Assembly (NCBI RefSeq): GCF_017794765.1
Contig: NZ_CP051236.1
Span: 2,742,176 to 2,806,175, forward strand
Origin: Nitratireductor sp.
GTDB taxonomy: Bacteria > Pseudomonadota > Alphaproteobacteria > Rhizobiales > Rhizobiaceae
Direction: 5' to 3'
Length of the DNA: 64,000 bases
Shown here: positions 28,908-36,206 of the stretch, one piece after another
Layout: each line of letters starts with the position of its first letter
Numbering within the stretch: position 1 is the stretch's first letter
Notes under the pieces: generated by a model
What the model saw: the letters and a program-made list of their open reading frames with translations, nothing else
Told to the model about the DNA's origin: nothing
Database searches by the model: none
Position numbers and translations under genes: made by a program

Positions 28908-30293
28908 TCAGTCGACCCGATGGCCCTTCTCGACGCGATAAGTCGGCTGGTACATCGTCACCAGTTCTTCTGCCGCAGACGGGTGCACTGCCATGGTGCG
29001 ATCAAAGTCGTCCTTGCTGAGCCTTGCCTTGAGCGCAATCCCCAGCACTTGTGCCATCTCGCCGGCATCCGGCCCCATAACATGCGCACCAAGAACCCGT
29101 CGGCTTTCGCCGTCGACGACGAGCTTCATCAGCATCTTCTCCTGACGGCCCGAAAGCGTATGACGCATGGGACGGAAGCTCGCGCGGTAGATCTCCAGCG
29201 TCTCAAAGCGCTGTGCAGCCTCGTCCTCGGAAAGCCCGACCGTGCCGATTTCCGGCTGGGAGAACACCGCCGTGGCAATCGTGTCATGGTCGACCTCGGT
29301 CGGATTGCCCTTGTATTCGGTCTCGATGAAGCACATTGCCTCATGGATTGCGACAGGCGTCAGTTGCACCCGGTTGGTCACATCACCCAAAGCCCAGATA
29401 TTGTCGACATTGGTGCGGGAAAAACCATCGACCGGGATTTCACCAAGCTTACCGGTCGTCACGCCGGCGGCCTCCAACCCGAGCCCTTCTGTGTTGGGGA
29501 TGCGACCGATGGCAAGCATCACCTGACCAGCCTCAAGGGTGGCACCGGATTTCAGTTGAACGAGAAGGTCTCCCTCCCCGCGCTTTTCGACTTTCGTCAG
29601 GACGTCCTGACACAGGATGTTGATGCCTTTGGCTTCCATCGTAGCATGAAGCTCACGACGCAGATCCAGGTCGAAACGCGAGAGAATTTCCTTGCCCCGG
29701 TAAACCAGGGTCGTCTTGACGCCGAGACCATGGAAAATGTTGGCGAACTCCACGGCAATATAGCCGCCACCTTCGATGATGATGGAGCCAGGCAGTTTTT
29801 CCAGATCGAATGCTTCGTTGGAAAAAATGCAGTGCTCATGGCCTGGAAGCGCCAGGTGAGGATTGGGGCGACCTCCGACGGCGATGATGATCTTGTCCGC
29901 GGTCACGCGTTTTCCACCGACATCCAGCGTGTGCCGATCCACCAGCGTGGCGCGCGCCTCGAAGATCTCGGCGCCGGCATTCTCGAGCCCTTTGCGATAG
30001 AGCCCTTCAAGCCGGGCGATCTCACGGTCCTTGTTGGCGACGAGCGTTTTCCAGTCAAACGTGGGTTTGGAGACCGACCAGCCATACCCGGCGGCATCTT
30101 CGAAATGCTCAGGAAACTGCGAGGCATAGACATAGAGCTTTTTGGGTACGCAGCCGCGAATGACGCATGTGCCGCCGAAGCGGTACTCTTCGGCAATCGC
30201 AACGCGTTTACCAAGCCCCGCTGCAAGGCGCGCAGCGCGCACCCCCCCGGATCCACCGCCAATCACAAACAGATCGTAATCGAAATCGCTCAT
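28908..30293 (-). CDS. gor: glutathione-disulfide reductase
   Basis: The 461-residue FAD enzyme reduces oxidised glutathione with NADPH. It has the FAD site IGGGSGGVRAARLAAGLG, the redox-active disulfide GGTCVIRGCVPKKL near residue 40-53, the NAD(P)-binding IEGGGYIAVEF, the second FAD site IWALGDVTNRVQLTPVA, and the C-terminal active-site HPSAAEELVTM. The absence of membrane segments fits a cytosolic enzyme. It is upstream of the ggct-like gene in one unit. Confidence 0.96.
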   Translation of the reverse strand: MSDFDYDLFVIGGGSGGVRAARLAAGLGKRVAIAEEYRFGGTCVIRGCVPKKLYVYASQFPEHFEDAAGYGWSVSKPTFDWKTLVANKDREIARLEGLYRKGLENAGAEIFEARATLVDRHTLDVGGKRVTADKIIIAVGGRPNPHLALPGHEHCIFSNEAFDLEKLPGSIIIEGGGYIAVEFANIFHGLGVKTTLVYRGKEILSRFDLDLRRELHATMEAKGINILCQDVLTKVEKRGEGDLLVQLKSGATLEAGQVMLAIGRIPNTEGLGLEAAGVTTGKLGEIPVDGFSRTNVDNIWALGDVTNRVQLTPVAIHEAMCFIETEYKGNPTEVDHDTIATAVFSQPEIGTVGLSEDEAAQRFETLEIYRASFRPMRHTLSGRQEKMLMKLVVDGESRRVLGAHVMGPDAGEMAQVLGIALKARLSKDDFDRTMAVHPSAAEELVTMYQPTYRVEKGHRVD

Positions 30294-30407
30294 TGTCTGA
30301 TCCTCGCCCCTTGAACATCAGGAGCTCGCCACGCCCATGCGCTTTTCGAGCTCCGCAGCAACAGGAATGCTGCATCGCCGCATTCACTTAGAAACGCCGG
30401 CAGAAGA

Positions 30408-30434
30408 ATAAAAGCCCGGTGCGAAGACCGGGCT
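30408..30434 (-). terminator. Rho-independent terminator after the DUF2059 gene
   Basis: On the minus strand, AGCCCGGT and ACCGGGCT form a perfect 8-bp stem with a 6-nt loop, followed by TTTTATT. The stem is at 30413-30434, 24 nt past the DUF2059 stop codon, and separates rpiA-DUF2059 from gor. Confidence 0.85.
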
Positions 30435-30457
30435 CTAACTGTTTCGTGATCGAAAGC

Positions 30458-31003
30458 TTACTGAGCTTTCGTGCCCTCCTCGGACGCCTCACCATTTCCA
30501 GTCGCTTCGGTTGCAGCCTGGATCTGCTGCCCGACCATCTGAGCGAGATCACGCGCGATACCGCGACGCCAGATTTCACCAGCCTTCAGAACCTCGCGAG
30601 TGACGATCGGTCCATCCTCGATCAACTTCATGCCTGTGGGAGAGGTATAGAACTGCGCAATCTCGGTGAGCTCCTGCTCCGAGAAGACGCGGGCATAAGC
30701 CTGTGCTGCTTCGCGCTCCAGATCGACCCGGCGGCTCGCCAGCTCAATGGCCTTTTCGTCAACCGTGGCATTTATCAGTGCAACCATGTCCGGATTCTTG
30801 CGAATGAGCTCGGACTTCAAGGCCGCCGCCGCCTGTGGCAGAACGCCATCGAAATCATCTGTCGCATTGATCGCATCGATCGCGGAGCGCGCCGCGGCAA
30901 GATGCGAAGCGGAAATCTCCTGCGCTCCGGCAGGGGTGAAAGCGAACGTCATCGCCACGGCTGCGGAAGCTGCAACAAGGCGGATGCGGGTTGCCAGATT
31001 CAT
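30458..31003 (-). CDS. DUF2059-family exported protein
   Basis: The 181-residue protein starts MNLATRIRLVAASAAVAMTF with an Ala-rich signal peptide cleaved near AGAQ. The mature part is helical and has FSEQELTEIAQFYTSPTGMKL, the DUF2059 hallmark, also found in many alphaproteobacterial periplasmic proteins of unknown function. A charged C-terminal tail follows. The ATG at 31003 is used because it opens the signal peptide. It lies 22 nt after rpiA on the same strand and ends at a terminator. Confidence 0.82.
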   Translation of the reverse strand: MNLATRIRLVAASAAVAMTFAFTPAGAQEISASHLAAARSAIDAINATDDFDGVLPQAAAALKSELIRKNPDMVALINATVDEKAIELASRRVDLEREAAQAYARVFSEQELTEIAQFYTSPTGMKLIEDGPIVTREVLKAGEIWRRGIARDLAQMVGQQIQAATEATGNGEASEEGTKAQ

Positions 31004-31025
31004 ATGTTTCTCACTCCATTCTTGT

Positions 31026-31727
31026 TCATGCGGCCCCGAGGGTTCGCACCTCGCCATCACCAGCCACGAAGGCGGTGTCCGCAAGGTCCAGGAACAGGCC
31101 GTGTTCTACAACACCCGGTATGGCGTTCAAAGCGCTTGCCAATGCTCTTGGATCGGGAATGCGGCCAAAAGATGCATCGACGATCAGATGGCCACCATCC
31201 GTAACGAACGGTGCTCCGTTCCTTTCCCGAACCTCCAGGCTCCCGTCGAGTCCGAGCTGGCGTGCAACTTTGCCGATTGCCCGCACCGTGGCGCCAAGGC
31301 CGAACGCATTGACCTCGATCGGCAACGGGAAACGACCGAGCGTTTCAACGATTTTCGACTTGTCGGCAATGACGATCATCCGTTCGGAAGCCGCTGCCAC
31401 GATCTTTTCGCGCAGCAACGCACCTCCGCCTCCCTTGATCAGCCCGAGTTGCGGCCCGATTTCGTCGGCACCGTCGACAGTCAGATCCAGTTCTGGTGTT
31501 TCCTCGAGCGTGGTAAGCGGCACACCAAGTTCGCTGCACAACGCCGCCGTGCGTTCGGAAGTGGGAACACCGATCACGGACAGGCCACCAGCAACACGTT
31601 CGGCCAACAGGCGGACGAACTCCTCGGCGGTGGACCCTGTCCCAATTCCGAGTCGCATACCATCTTCAACCTGATCAAGTGCAGCCCGAGCAGCCTCGAT
31701 CTTCAATTCCCGCATATCCGCCGACAT
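31026..31727 (-). CDS. rpiA: ribose-5-phosphate isomerase A
   Basis: The 233-residue cytosolic enzyme interconverts ribose 5-phosphate and ribulose 5-phosphate in the pentose phosphate pathway. It shows [12 protein letters not shown] near residue 28, [12 protein letters not shown] near 85, [11 protein letters not shown] near 100 and the C-terminal [10 protein letters not shown] block. Length and order match RpiA. It is divergent from gph across about 145 nt and leads the short unit with the DUF2059 gene. Confidence 0.95.
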   Translation of the reverse strand: MSADMRELKIEAARAALDQVEDGMRLGIGTGSTAEEFVRLLAERVAGGLSVIGVPTSERTAALCSELGVPLTTLEETPELDLTVDGADEIGPQLGLIKGGGGALLREKIVAAASERMIVIADKSKIVETLGRFPLPIEVNAFGLGATVRAIGKVARQLGLDGSLEVRERNGAPFVTDGGHLIVDASFGRIPDPRALASALNAIPGVVEHGLFLDLADTAFVAGDGEVRTLGAA

Positions 31728-31872
31728 TTCGCCCCCGGTCGTATCTCAGCGGTTCCTAACCCGTTTTATCGCTCCCCGCAATGCAGGCCTACGCACCTGC
31801 GCCCGGACAGTACCCAACTTGCTTCACCCAGCCTTGCGCGGTATCCCAGTGAAACTCAACGAAGGGGACATC

Positions 31873-32556
31873 ATGTCAGCGCCAATCATTGTCTTCGATC
31901 TCGATGGAACACTGGTCGACACGGCTCCAGACCTGCTCGACAGCCTCAATCACTGCCTCGAGACTGTCGACATGGAGCCGGTGAAACAGGAAGACATCAA
32001 CCGTATCGTCGGTTTTGGCAGCCGCGTGATGATCGAGCGGGCTTTCGCCCTCCGCAAAAGGCATCTCTCCAGGGACCAGTTGGACACACTTCAGGCGATC
32101 TTCCTCGATCACTACACAGCCAACGTTCCCGGACATTCCCGCCCCTTTCCAGGAGCAATCGAGACCATCGAACGCTTTCGGGCGGCCGGGTACACCGCGG
32201 CTGTGTGTACCAACAAGCTGGAAGGCATGTCCCTTTCGCTTCTTGAAGCGCTCGGTCTTGTCGGGCATTTTCGGGCAATATGTGGCGGCGACACCTTCCC
32301 CATGCGCAAACCCGATCCAGGCCATCTCCTGAGGACCATTGCCATGGCAGGCGCAGATCCGCAACGGGCAGTGATGATTGGCGATTCGCGTACGGATATC
32401 GACACCGCGAAGGCCGCCGGCATCCCCGTCATTGCGGTCGATTTCGGCTATACCGATCAGCACGTAAGCACATTCGAGCCCTCGCGCGTGATCTCCCGTT
32501 TCGACGAGCTGACGGTCGAAATGGTGGAAAATCTGATTGCCGCGACAGCATCCTGA
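31873..32556 (+). CDS. gph: HAD-family hydrolase, probable phosphoglycolate phosphatase
   Basis: The 227-residue HAD phosphatase starts MSAPIIVFDLDGTLVDTAPD with the nucleophile Asp in DLDGT. Motif II Thr lies in AAVCTNK, motif III Lys in RKPDPGHLL and motif IV in MIGDSRTDIDTA. The cap resembles Gph, which removes 2-phosphoglycolate formed in DNA repair or by Rubisco. The ATG at 31873, after GAAGGGGA, is chosen. Related HAD enzymes have other substrates, so the symbol is tentative. A tRNA gene follows. Confidence 0.85.
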   Translation: MSAPIIVFDLDGTLVDTAPDLLDSLNHCLETVDMEPVKQEDINRIVGFGSRVMIERAFALRKRHLSRDQLDTLQAIFLDHYTANVPGHSRPFPGAIETIERFRAAGYTAAVCTNKLEGMSLSLLEALGLVGHFRAICGGDTFPMRKPDPGHLLRTIAMAGADPQRAVMIGDSRTDIDTAKAAGIPVIAVDFGYTDQHVSTFEPSRVISRFDELTVEMVENLIAATAS

Positions 32557-32576
32557 CTGCAGGGCCGAAAGCCCGC

Positions 32577-32606
32577 TTGACACCCCCCCGCCCCGCCCCT
32601 TATATC
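32577..32606 (+). promoter_or_regulatory. sigma-70-type promoter of tRNA-Val
   Basis: TTGACA (32577-32582) and TTATAT (32600-32605) are 17 nt apart, and the predicted start lies about 20 nt before the tRNA. The C/G-rich spacer is unusual but the elements are near consensus. Confidence 0.7.
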
Positions 32607-32634
32607 GCGGCTCGCTTGACGATACTTCGTCAGC

Positions 32635-32709
32635 GGGCGCGTAGCTCAGCGGGAGAGCACACCCTTCACACGGGTGGGGTCGCAGGTTCAATCCCTGCCG
32701 CGCCCACCA
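32635..32709 (+). tRNA. tRNA-Val (CAC anticodon)
   Basis: A full cloverleaf can be drawn by hand: acceptor GGGCGCG / CGCGCCC, D-stem GCTC/GAGC, anticodon stem CACCC/GGGTG with loop TTCACAC (anticodon CAC, reading GUG), variable loop of 5, T-stem GCAGG/CCTGC with TTCAATC, and an encoded 3' ACCA. Length 75 nt. Confidence 0.96.
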
Positions 32710-32893
32710 TCGCATCTTACCTTATTCAGCTTTTCTGACAGACCTGACGGCCACGCTTTCCGCGGCATCACGCCCGGCCGGATCATTAGAATTTTATTCT
32801 TATCTTATTGTTTTTACTTACTTCTCCTTCATCAGAATCATTGATCTCCTAACAGGCAAGGCATGGAGATCAACCCGATGCAGGAGACGGGAG

Positions 32894-33097
32894 ATGACAT
32901 CCCGCTACGAAATAATCCTGGACCCCTCAGAGCTCTGGACTGTCTGGGACAATCTGCGAAACGAACCGGCAATGATCGGCATGACGGTCGTGGCCGGTAT
33001 CAGCAAATCTGAGGCAGAAGACGCCTGCTATGTTCTCAATGAGGTAGAGAAGCGCCGCCTCGCGCGCGAGGAACGCAAGAAAGTCGCCAACTCCTGA
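32894..33097 (+). CDS. small conserved-looking hypothetical protein
   Basis: The 67-residue protein is acidic in the middle and basic at the C-terminus (EKRRLAREERKKVANS), with no membrane segment. It starts MTSRYEIILDPSELWTVWD. A strong Shine-Dalgarno stretch (CAGGAGACGGGAG) directly precedes the ATG, which supports translation. It follows an AT-rich gap (32710-32893) after the tRNA that may hold its promoter. The stop codon lies in a 9-bp inverted repeat. I do not recognise the family. Confidence 0.65.
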   Translation: MTSRYEIILDPSELWTVWDNLRNEPAMIGMTVVAGISKSEAEDACYVLNEVEKRRLAREERKKVANS

Positions 33098-33140
33098 GCG
33101 GGTGCATACGGCTCTTTGCCGCGGGTAGAACGCACCCGCT
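33097..33140 (+). repeat. 9-bp inverted repeat at the end of the small gene
   Basis: AGCGGGTGC (33097-33105) and GCACCCGCT (33132-33140) are perfectly complementary, with a 26-nt loop, and the first arm begins at the last base of the stop codon. No T-run follows, so this is an RNA 3'-end structure or processing site rather than a classic terminator. Confidence 0.45.
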
Positions 33141-33260
33141 ATAGCGATGGTGGCGCGCCAACGATGCCGAGACCTTGCGCTGAAGTTGCGATTCCAGACT
33201 TTTCAAGACCCGCGGATCAGCCTAAGCGGAGGGAGTGACTGAATACCGGAGTGATCCCGC

Positions 33261-33746
33261 ATGAACCGCACAGCGTCCGCCTTTCTTCTCGTTGCCGTTT
33301 TAACGGGATCGCTGGCAGCCCTTGGGTTTGCGCTTCAGATCAAGGGATACGGCTTTGGCAGCCTCGGCAATGAAAGGCTTGACGGATTGGCCAGCGCAAC
33401 AAGCTTCGTGCCACTGGCCGCTCTCTACGCCCTCGCAGCCATGCTGGTCACGATACTGCCCATCCGGGCAGCAGCGGTGGTCCATGCAAGCGGCACGACC
33501 CCGGTCTATCTGGCGGCTGTTGTTCTTTTGGCGACGATAGTCGGTGTCCAGGGAGCGCGACTGGCTTTCGGCAATACGGAAGCACTGCGAGCGCTTCTCG
33601 ATTGGCAGTTCCTTTTCGCCGCGGGAATCGTAGCGGCTCATCTTTCGCTCGACACTCTAAGGCGCAATGTGCTCCTGCGGACACTGGCATTTATCGGCTT
33701 CGGCGTGGCTACTCTCGCCTGTCTCTACTGGACTTTCCGATTCTGA
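33261..33746 (+). CDS. small integral membrane protein of unknown function
   Basis: The 161-residue protein is almost entirely hydrophobic, with about five membrane segments: residues 5-25, 43-65, 75-97, 114-132 and 137-158. Short polar loops include IKGYGFGSLGNERLDG. It has no recognised motif. It lies between the small gene at 32894 and the 498-bp gap before the secretion locus, with its own start ATG. The frame has normal codon use. Function unknown. Confidence 0.65.
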   Translation: MNRTASAFLLVAVLTGSLAALGFALQIKGYGFGSLGNERLDGLASATSFVPLAALYALAAMLVTILPIRAAAVVHASGTTPVYLAAVVLLATIVGVQGARLAFGNTEALRALLDWQFLFAAGIVAAHLSLDTLRRNVLLRTLAFIGFGVATLACLYWTFRF

Positions 33747-34199
33747 CAGGTCTCCCATACTGACGGCCCGTCGAATCGCTGCGATCCCGTACAGTAGCCT
33801 TATAGGTACAAAGCTGTGGAAAGCGGCATATTCCGGCCATGCGTTCCCCGACTCACCCAAACCTGGCTACCCCGTCTCTACCCATTTTGATGTGGTGGGT
33901 GGACCTATGGTCAGGCCTCGGTGCGCCCCAATCGACCGAATTTGCAGGTTTTTTGTTCGCTGCCCCGGCACGACAATTCCTCCCGTCGGATAAGCCCGTC
34001 CCTGACGTGAAAACTGTTCATGGGTCGCAACGATGATGTGGGCGGTGGGGATTCACACCTGGTTCACGGGTCTCATCCGGCAGAGGGAGGAGTGCATCTT
34101 CATTCGATGTCCGAACGTGGCTCTGCACTTCCAAAGGCGGCCCTTGGGTCGCGAAACAGCAGGACCGTGTAGACACAATATCACCTGAGAGATGAACAG
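33747..34199. other. long intergenic gap before the secretion locus
   Basis: No supported gene is seen in about 450 bp; the short open frames here have no ribosome-binding site or recognisable product. A GTGT-AG-ACAC palindrome lies at 34167-34176, sharing its GTGT/ACAC theme with the large dyad immediately downstream. The stretch probably holds the regulatory region of the 598-residue protein gene, but I could not place a confident -35/-10 pair. Confidence 0.5.
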
Positions 34200-34245
34200 T
34201 GATCGTGTCCACACGGTTCTCATTTTGAGGATGAGGACACGATCA
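34200..34245 (+). promoter_or_regulatory. perfect 11-bp dyad enclosing the RBS and start of the Gly-rich protein gene
   Basis: TGATCGTGTCC (34200-34210) and GGACACGATCA (34235-34245) are perfectly complementary. The second arm includes the A of the ATG start codon at 34245. The 24-nt loop contains the GAGGATGAGGA ribosome-binding region and a nested CTCA-TTT-TGAG mini-hairpin. In RNA this would hide the start codon and part of the Shine-Dalgarno; in DNA it could be an operator. Confidence 0.7.
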
Positions 34246-36041
34246 TGCCCAAGCAAAACGGTTTTGGCGTTTTCTTCCCTGGCTGGCCTGGCAACAATCA
34301 GGACCAGGACCAGCATCAACATCAGCATCAAGGTGAATGGCAGCATCAGGGCCAGGAACAGACCGCAATCAACGCAGCGGAAAACACCGCGGGCAACAAT
34401 GCGGACAACGGCGCTACCAACGATGCCGATAACACCAGCAACAATGCCGGTACGAACGTCGCATCCAATGCGGCGCAGAATGCAGCAACCAATCAGGCTG
34501 GCAACACTGCTGAAAATGCGGCCACCAATGCAGCTGACAATGCTGCCAGCAACAATGCCCGCAATGCGGCGCAGAACAACGCCGAGAACAATGCGACCAA
34601 CAATACCGACGTGGCCACCAACGTCGCCACCTCGGTCAACACATCCGTGAACGTCGGTCTGGACGGCTTTGTGCCTACCGACAACGACTTCGCTGATGTG
34701 GACATCTACGGAGGTGGAACGGTCGACCAGCTGTTCATCAACCGCGATGGCGAGATTTCATACGACCCGGGCGACGACATGTCGTTCGACGACATTCTCA
34801 ACAACTCGCTCAATGGCGGTGGAAACGACAACGCCTTCGTGATCGGTCAGGTGAACGATCTGGTCGACAATGACACTCTTGAGAACCCGAACGTCTCAAA
34901 TGAGGCCGCGTTCAATCAGAACGGCCATGCGACGGGCGGCAATGCGACAGCCGATGATGGCATCGTAGCCGGCGGCGACGGTGGCGAAGGCGGCGGCGAT
35001 GCCGACGCGGATGGCGGCAATGGTGCGCACGGTTATGCCGACGGTGGCTATGCCCGCGGCGGCATGGCTGACGACGCCAAAGCCTATGGCGGCAACGGTA
35101 ACGGCGCTGCAGGCGGGTCAGGCGGAACGGCGACCGGCACGGGTCTCGGCCTTGGTGGTCTGGGCGTCGGCGTCGGTCTTGGCGGCGATGGTGGCACAGG
35201 TGGTGCCGGCGGCGCAGGCGGAACTGGTGGCGCAGGCGGCCTGGGCGGTTATGGCACAGGTGGCGCAGGTGGTACCGGAACGGGTGGCGCCGGCGGTGAA
35301 GGCTCCGGTGGCGAAGGCGGCTCGGGCGGTGAAGCCGGCAGCGGCGGAAACGCTGCAGCAGACGCCGCAGCTGCAGCCGATGCAGCCGCAGCTTCCGGCG
35401 GTCTCGGACTTGGCGGTGCAGCAGACGCAGCCGCTGCCGCCGATGCGGCCGCAGCCGCAGGTGGTGCAGGCGGCGCAGCTGGCGCTGGCGGGGCCGGCGG
35501 AACCGGTACCGGTGCTGCAGGCGGTGAAGGCTCCGGCGGCAACGGCGGAACAGGCACCGGCGGCGACGGCGGTGTAGGCGGCATGGGCGGTATAGGTGGC
35601 CTGGGCGGCGCAGCCGATGGCGGCGCAGGCCTCGGCTTCGGCCTTGGCGAAGGAGAAGGCTTCGGCCTGGGCGCTGCACGCGGTGGCGACGGTGGAAATG
35701 GTGGCAACGGCGCAGGCGGTTGGGCTTCTGCTATCGGCGGTGACGCTGGTGACGCATGGGCCGGACCGGTCTCAGGTGGCAACGGCGGCGCCGGCGGCAT
35801 GGGCGGCATCGCGACCACAGGTGCAGGCGGCGCAGGCGGCGCCGGTGGCATGTGGGGTTCCAACAATGGCGATGACGGCTATGTGAATGGCATCTCAGAA
35901 GCAAGTGCGGATGCACTTGTCGACACCAGTGCCTTCAATCAGCAGATCGTCATGGGCGCGAACGTGCTCGGCAACACCGTGGATACCACAGTGGTAGGCG
36001 GCGATCTCAACAGCACCGTCGTCGGTGAAGACGACGCCTGA
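34245..36041 (+). CDS. Asn/Ala-repeat and Gly-rich protein, candidate type I secretion substrate
   Basis: The 598-residue protein has no signal peptide. In order it has a short Phe/Trp/Pro head (GFGVFFPGWPGN), a Gln/His/Asp run (about 18-40), twenty N-x-A-x tetrapeptides (43-122), and four V-x-[T/V]-x units. A folded-looking acidic segment follows (about 135-225, with FVPTDNDFADVDIYGGG). A Gly-rich region (about 236-540) has GGX triplets and two Ala-rich inserts. The C-terminus has IVMGANVLGNTVDTTVVGGD. No RTX nonapeptide (GGxGxDxLx) was found. It is followed by a repeat protein, an ABC exporter and an HlyD adaptor, so secretion through them is inferred. It may form a surface or extracellular scaffold. 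Confidence 0.7.
   Translation: MPKQNGFGVFFPGWPGNNQDQDQHQHQHQGEWQHQGQEQTAINAAENTAGNNADNGATNDADNTSNNAGTNVASNAAQNAATNQAGNTAENAATNAADNAASNNARNAAQNNAENNATNNTDVATNVATSVNTSVNVGLDGFVPTDNDFADVDIYGGGTVDQLFINRDGEISYDPGDDMSFDDILNNSLNGGGNDNAFVIGQVNDLVDNDTLENPNVSNEAAFNQNGHATGGNATADDGIVAGGDGGEGGGDADADGGNGAHGYADGGYARGGMADDAKAYGGNGNGAAGGSGGTATGTGLGLGGLGVGVGLGGDGGTGGAGGAGGTGGAGGLGGYGTGGAGGTGTGGAGGEGSGGEGGSGGEAGSGGNAAADAAAAADAAAASGGLGLGGAADAAAAADAAAAAGGAGGAAGAGGAGGTGTGAAGGEGSGGNGGTGTGGDGGVGGMGGIGGLGGAADGGAGLGFGLGEGEGFGLGAARGGDGGNGGNGAGGWASAIGGDAGDAWAGPVSGGNGGAGGMGGIATTGAGGAGGAGGMWGSNNGDDGYVNGISEASADALVDTSAFNQQIVMGANVLGNTVDTTVVGGDLNSTVVGEDDA
34371..34610 (+). repeat. twenty tandem N-x-A-x tetrapeptide units (12-bp period)
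   Basis: From residue 43, Asn falls at every fourth position for 20 units and Ala at the third position of nearly all: NAAE, NTAG, NNAD, NGAT, NDAD, NTSN, NAGT, NVAS and so on to NNTD. The phase continues with VATN, VATS, VNTS and VNVG. DNA copies differ in codon choice, so the period is held at the protein level. Confidence 0.85.
34950..35864 (+). repeat. Gly-rich GGX tract with duplicated Ala-rich insert
   Basis: The tract encodes dense GGX triplets (GGT, GGA, GGE, GGD, GGN). Two similar inserts of AADAAAAADAAAA, separated by GGLGLGG, lie near 35355-35460. The pattern is compatible with polyglycine-II-type packing, but no structure can be read from sequence. The minus strand here is open in several frames because of the composition; those frames are not genes. 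Confidence 0.8.
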
Positions 36042-36052
36042 CGACAAGCGAC

Positions 36053-36082
36053 TTCCGGCGCCCACCCCCCTGGGCGCCGGAA
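36053..36082 (+). promoter_or_regulatory. 12-bp perfect hairpin after the Gly-rich protein gene
   Basis: TTCCGGCGCCCA (36053-36064) and TGGGCGCCGGAA (36071-36082) pair perfectly around a CCCCCC loop, 11 nt past the stop codon. No T-run follows, so it is more likely an mRNA-stabilising or attenuating hairpin than a standard terminator. Confidence 0.75.
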
Positions 36083-36083
36083 T

Positions 36084-36130
36084 CGGAGGTTTGCGCCATT
36101 CACCCTTCGTCTGACACCCGCAAACCTCCG
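36084..36130 (+). promoter_or_regulatory. second 12-bp perfect inverted repeat before the repeat-protein gene
   Basis: CGGAGGTTTGCG (36084-36095) and CGCAAACCTCCG (36119-36130) are perfectly complementary with a 23-nt loop. The repeat starts 1 nt after the first hairpin. A smaller GCACC/GGTGC pair (36130-36147) follows. Together they separate the first gene of the locus from the next three. Confidence 0.7.
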
Positions 36131-36206
36131 CACCTTTCGAGCGGTGCACAGGCAATGATGGTCGGCAGAATGTCGATCCAGCCAGGTCGAAGCAAGGTGA
36201 TGCTTT

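Noticed and set aside
28905..30314. 469-residue plus-strand frame
   Set aside because: It is antisense to gor, which has all glutathione reductase motifs.
32710..32893. Genomic island boundary at the tRNA
   Set aside because: No integrase and no direct repeat of the tRNA 3' end were found in the window.
34912..35866. Arg/His-rich and Pro-rich frames on the minus strand
   Set aside because: They are complements of the Gly/Ala-rich tract; GGC/GCC codons read as GCC/GGC or CCG on the other strand. No RBS or family is seen.
34245..36041. PE_PGRS-like or RTX toxin identity
   Set aside because: There is no PE domain and the host is not a mycobacterium; no GGxGxDxLx nonapeptides are present.
36053..36082. 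Ordinary Rho-independent terminator
   Set aside because: The stem is perfect but no T-run follows, and genes of the same locus continue downstream.
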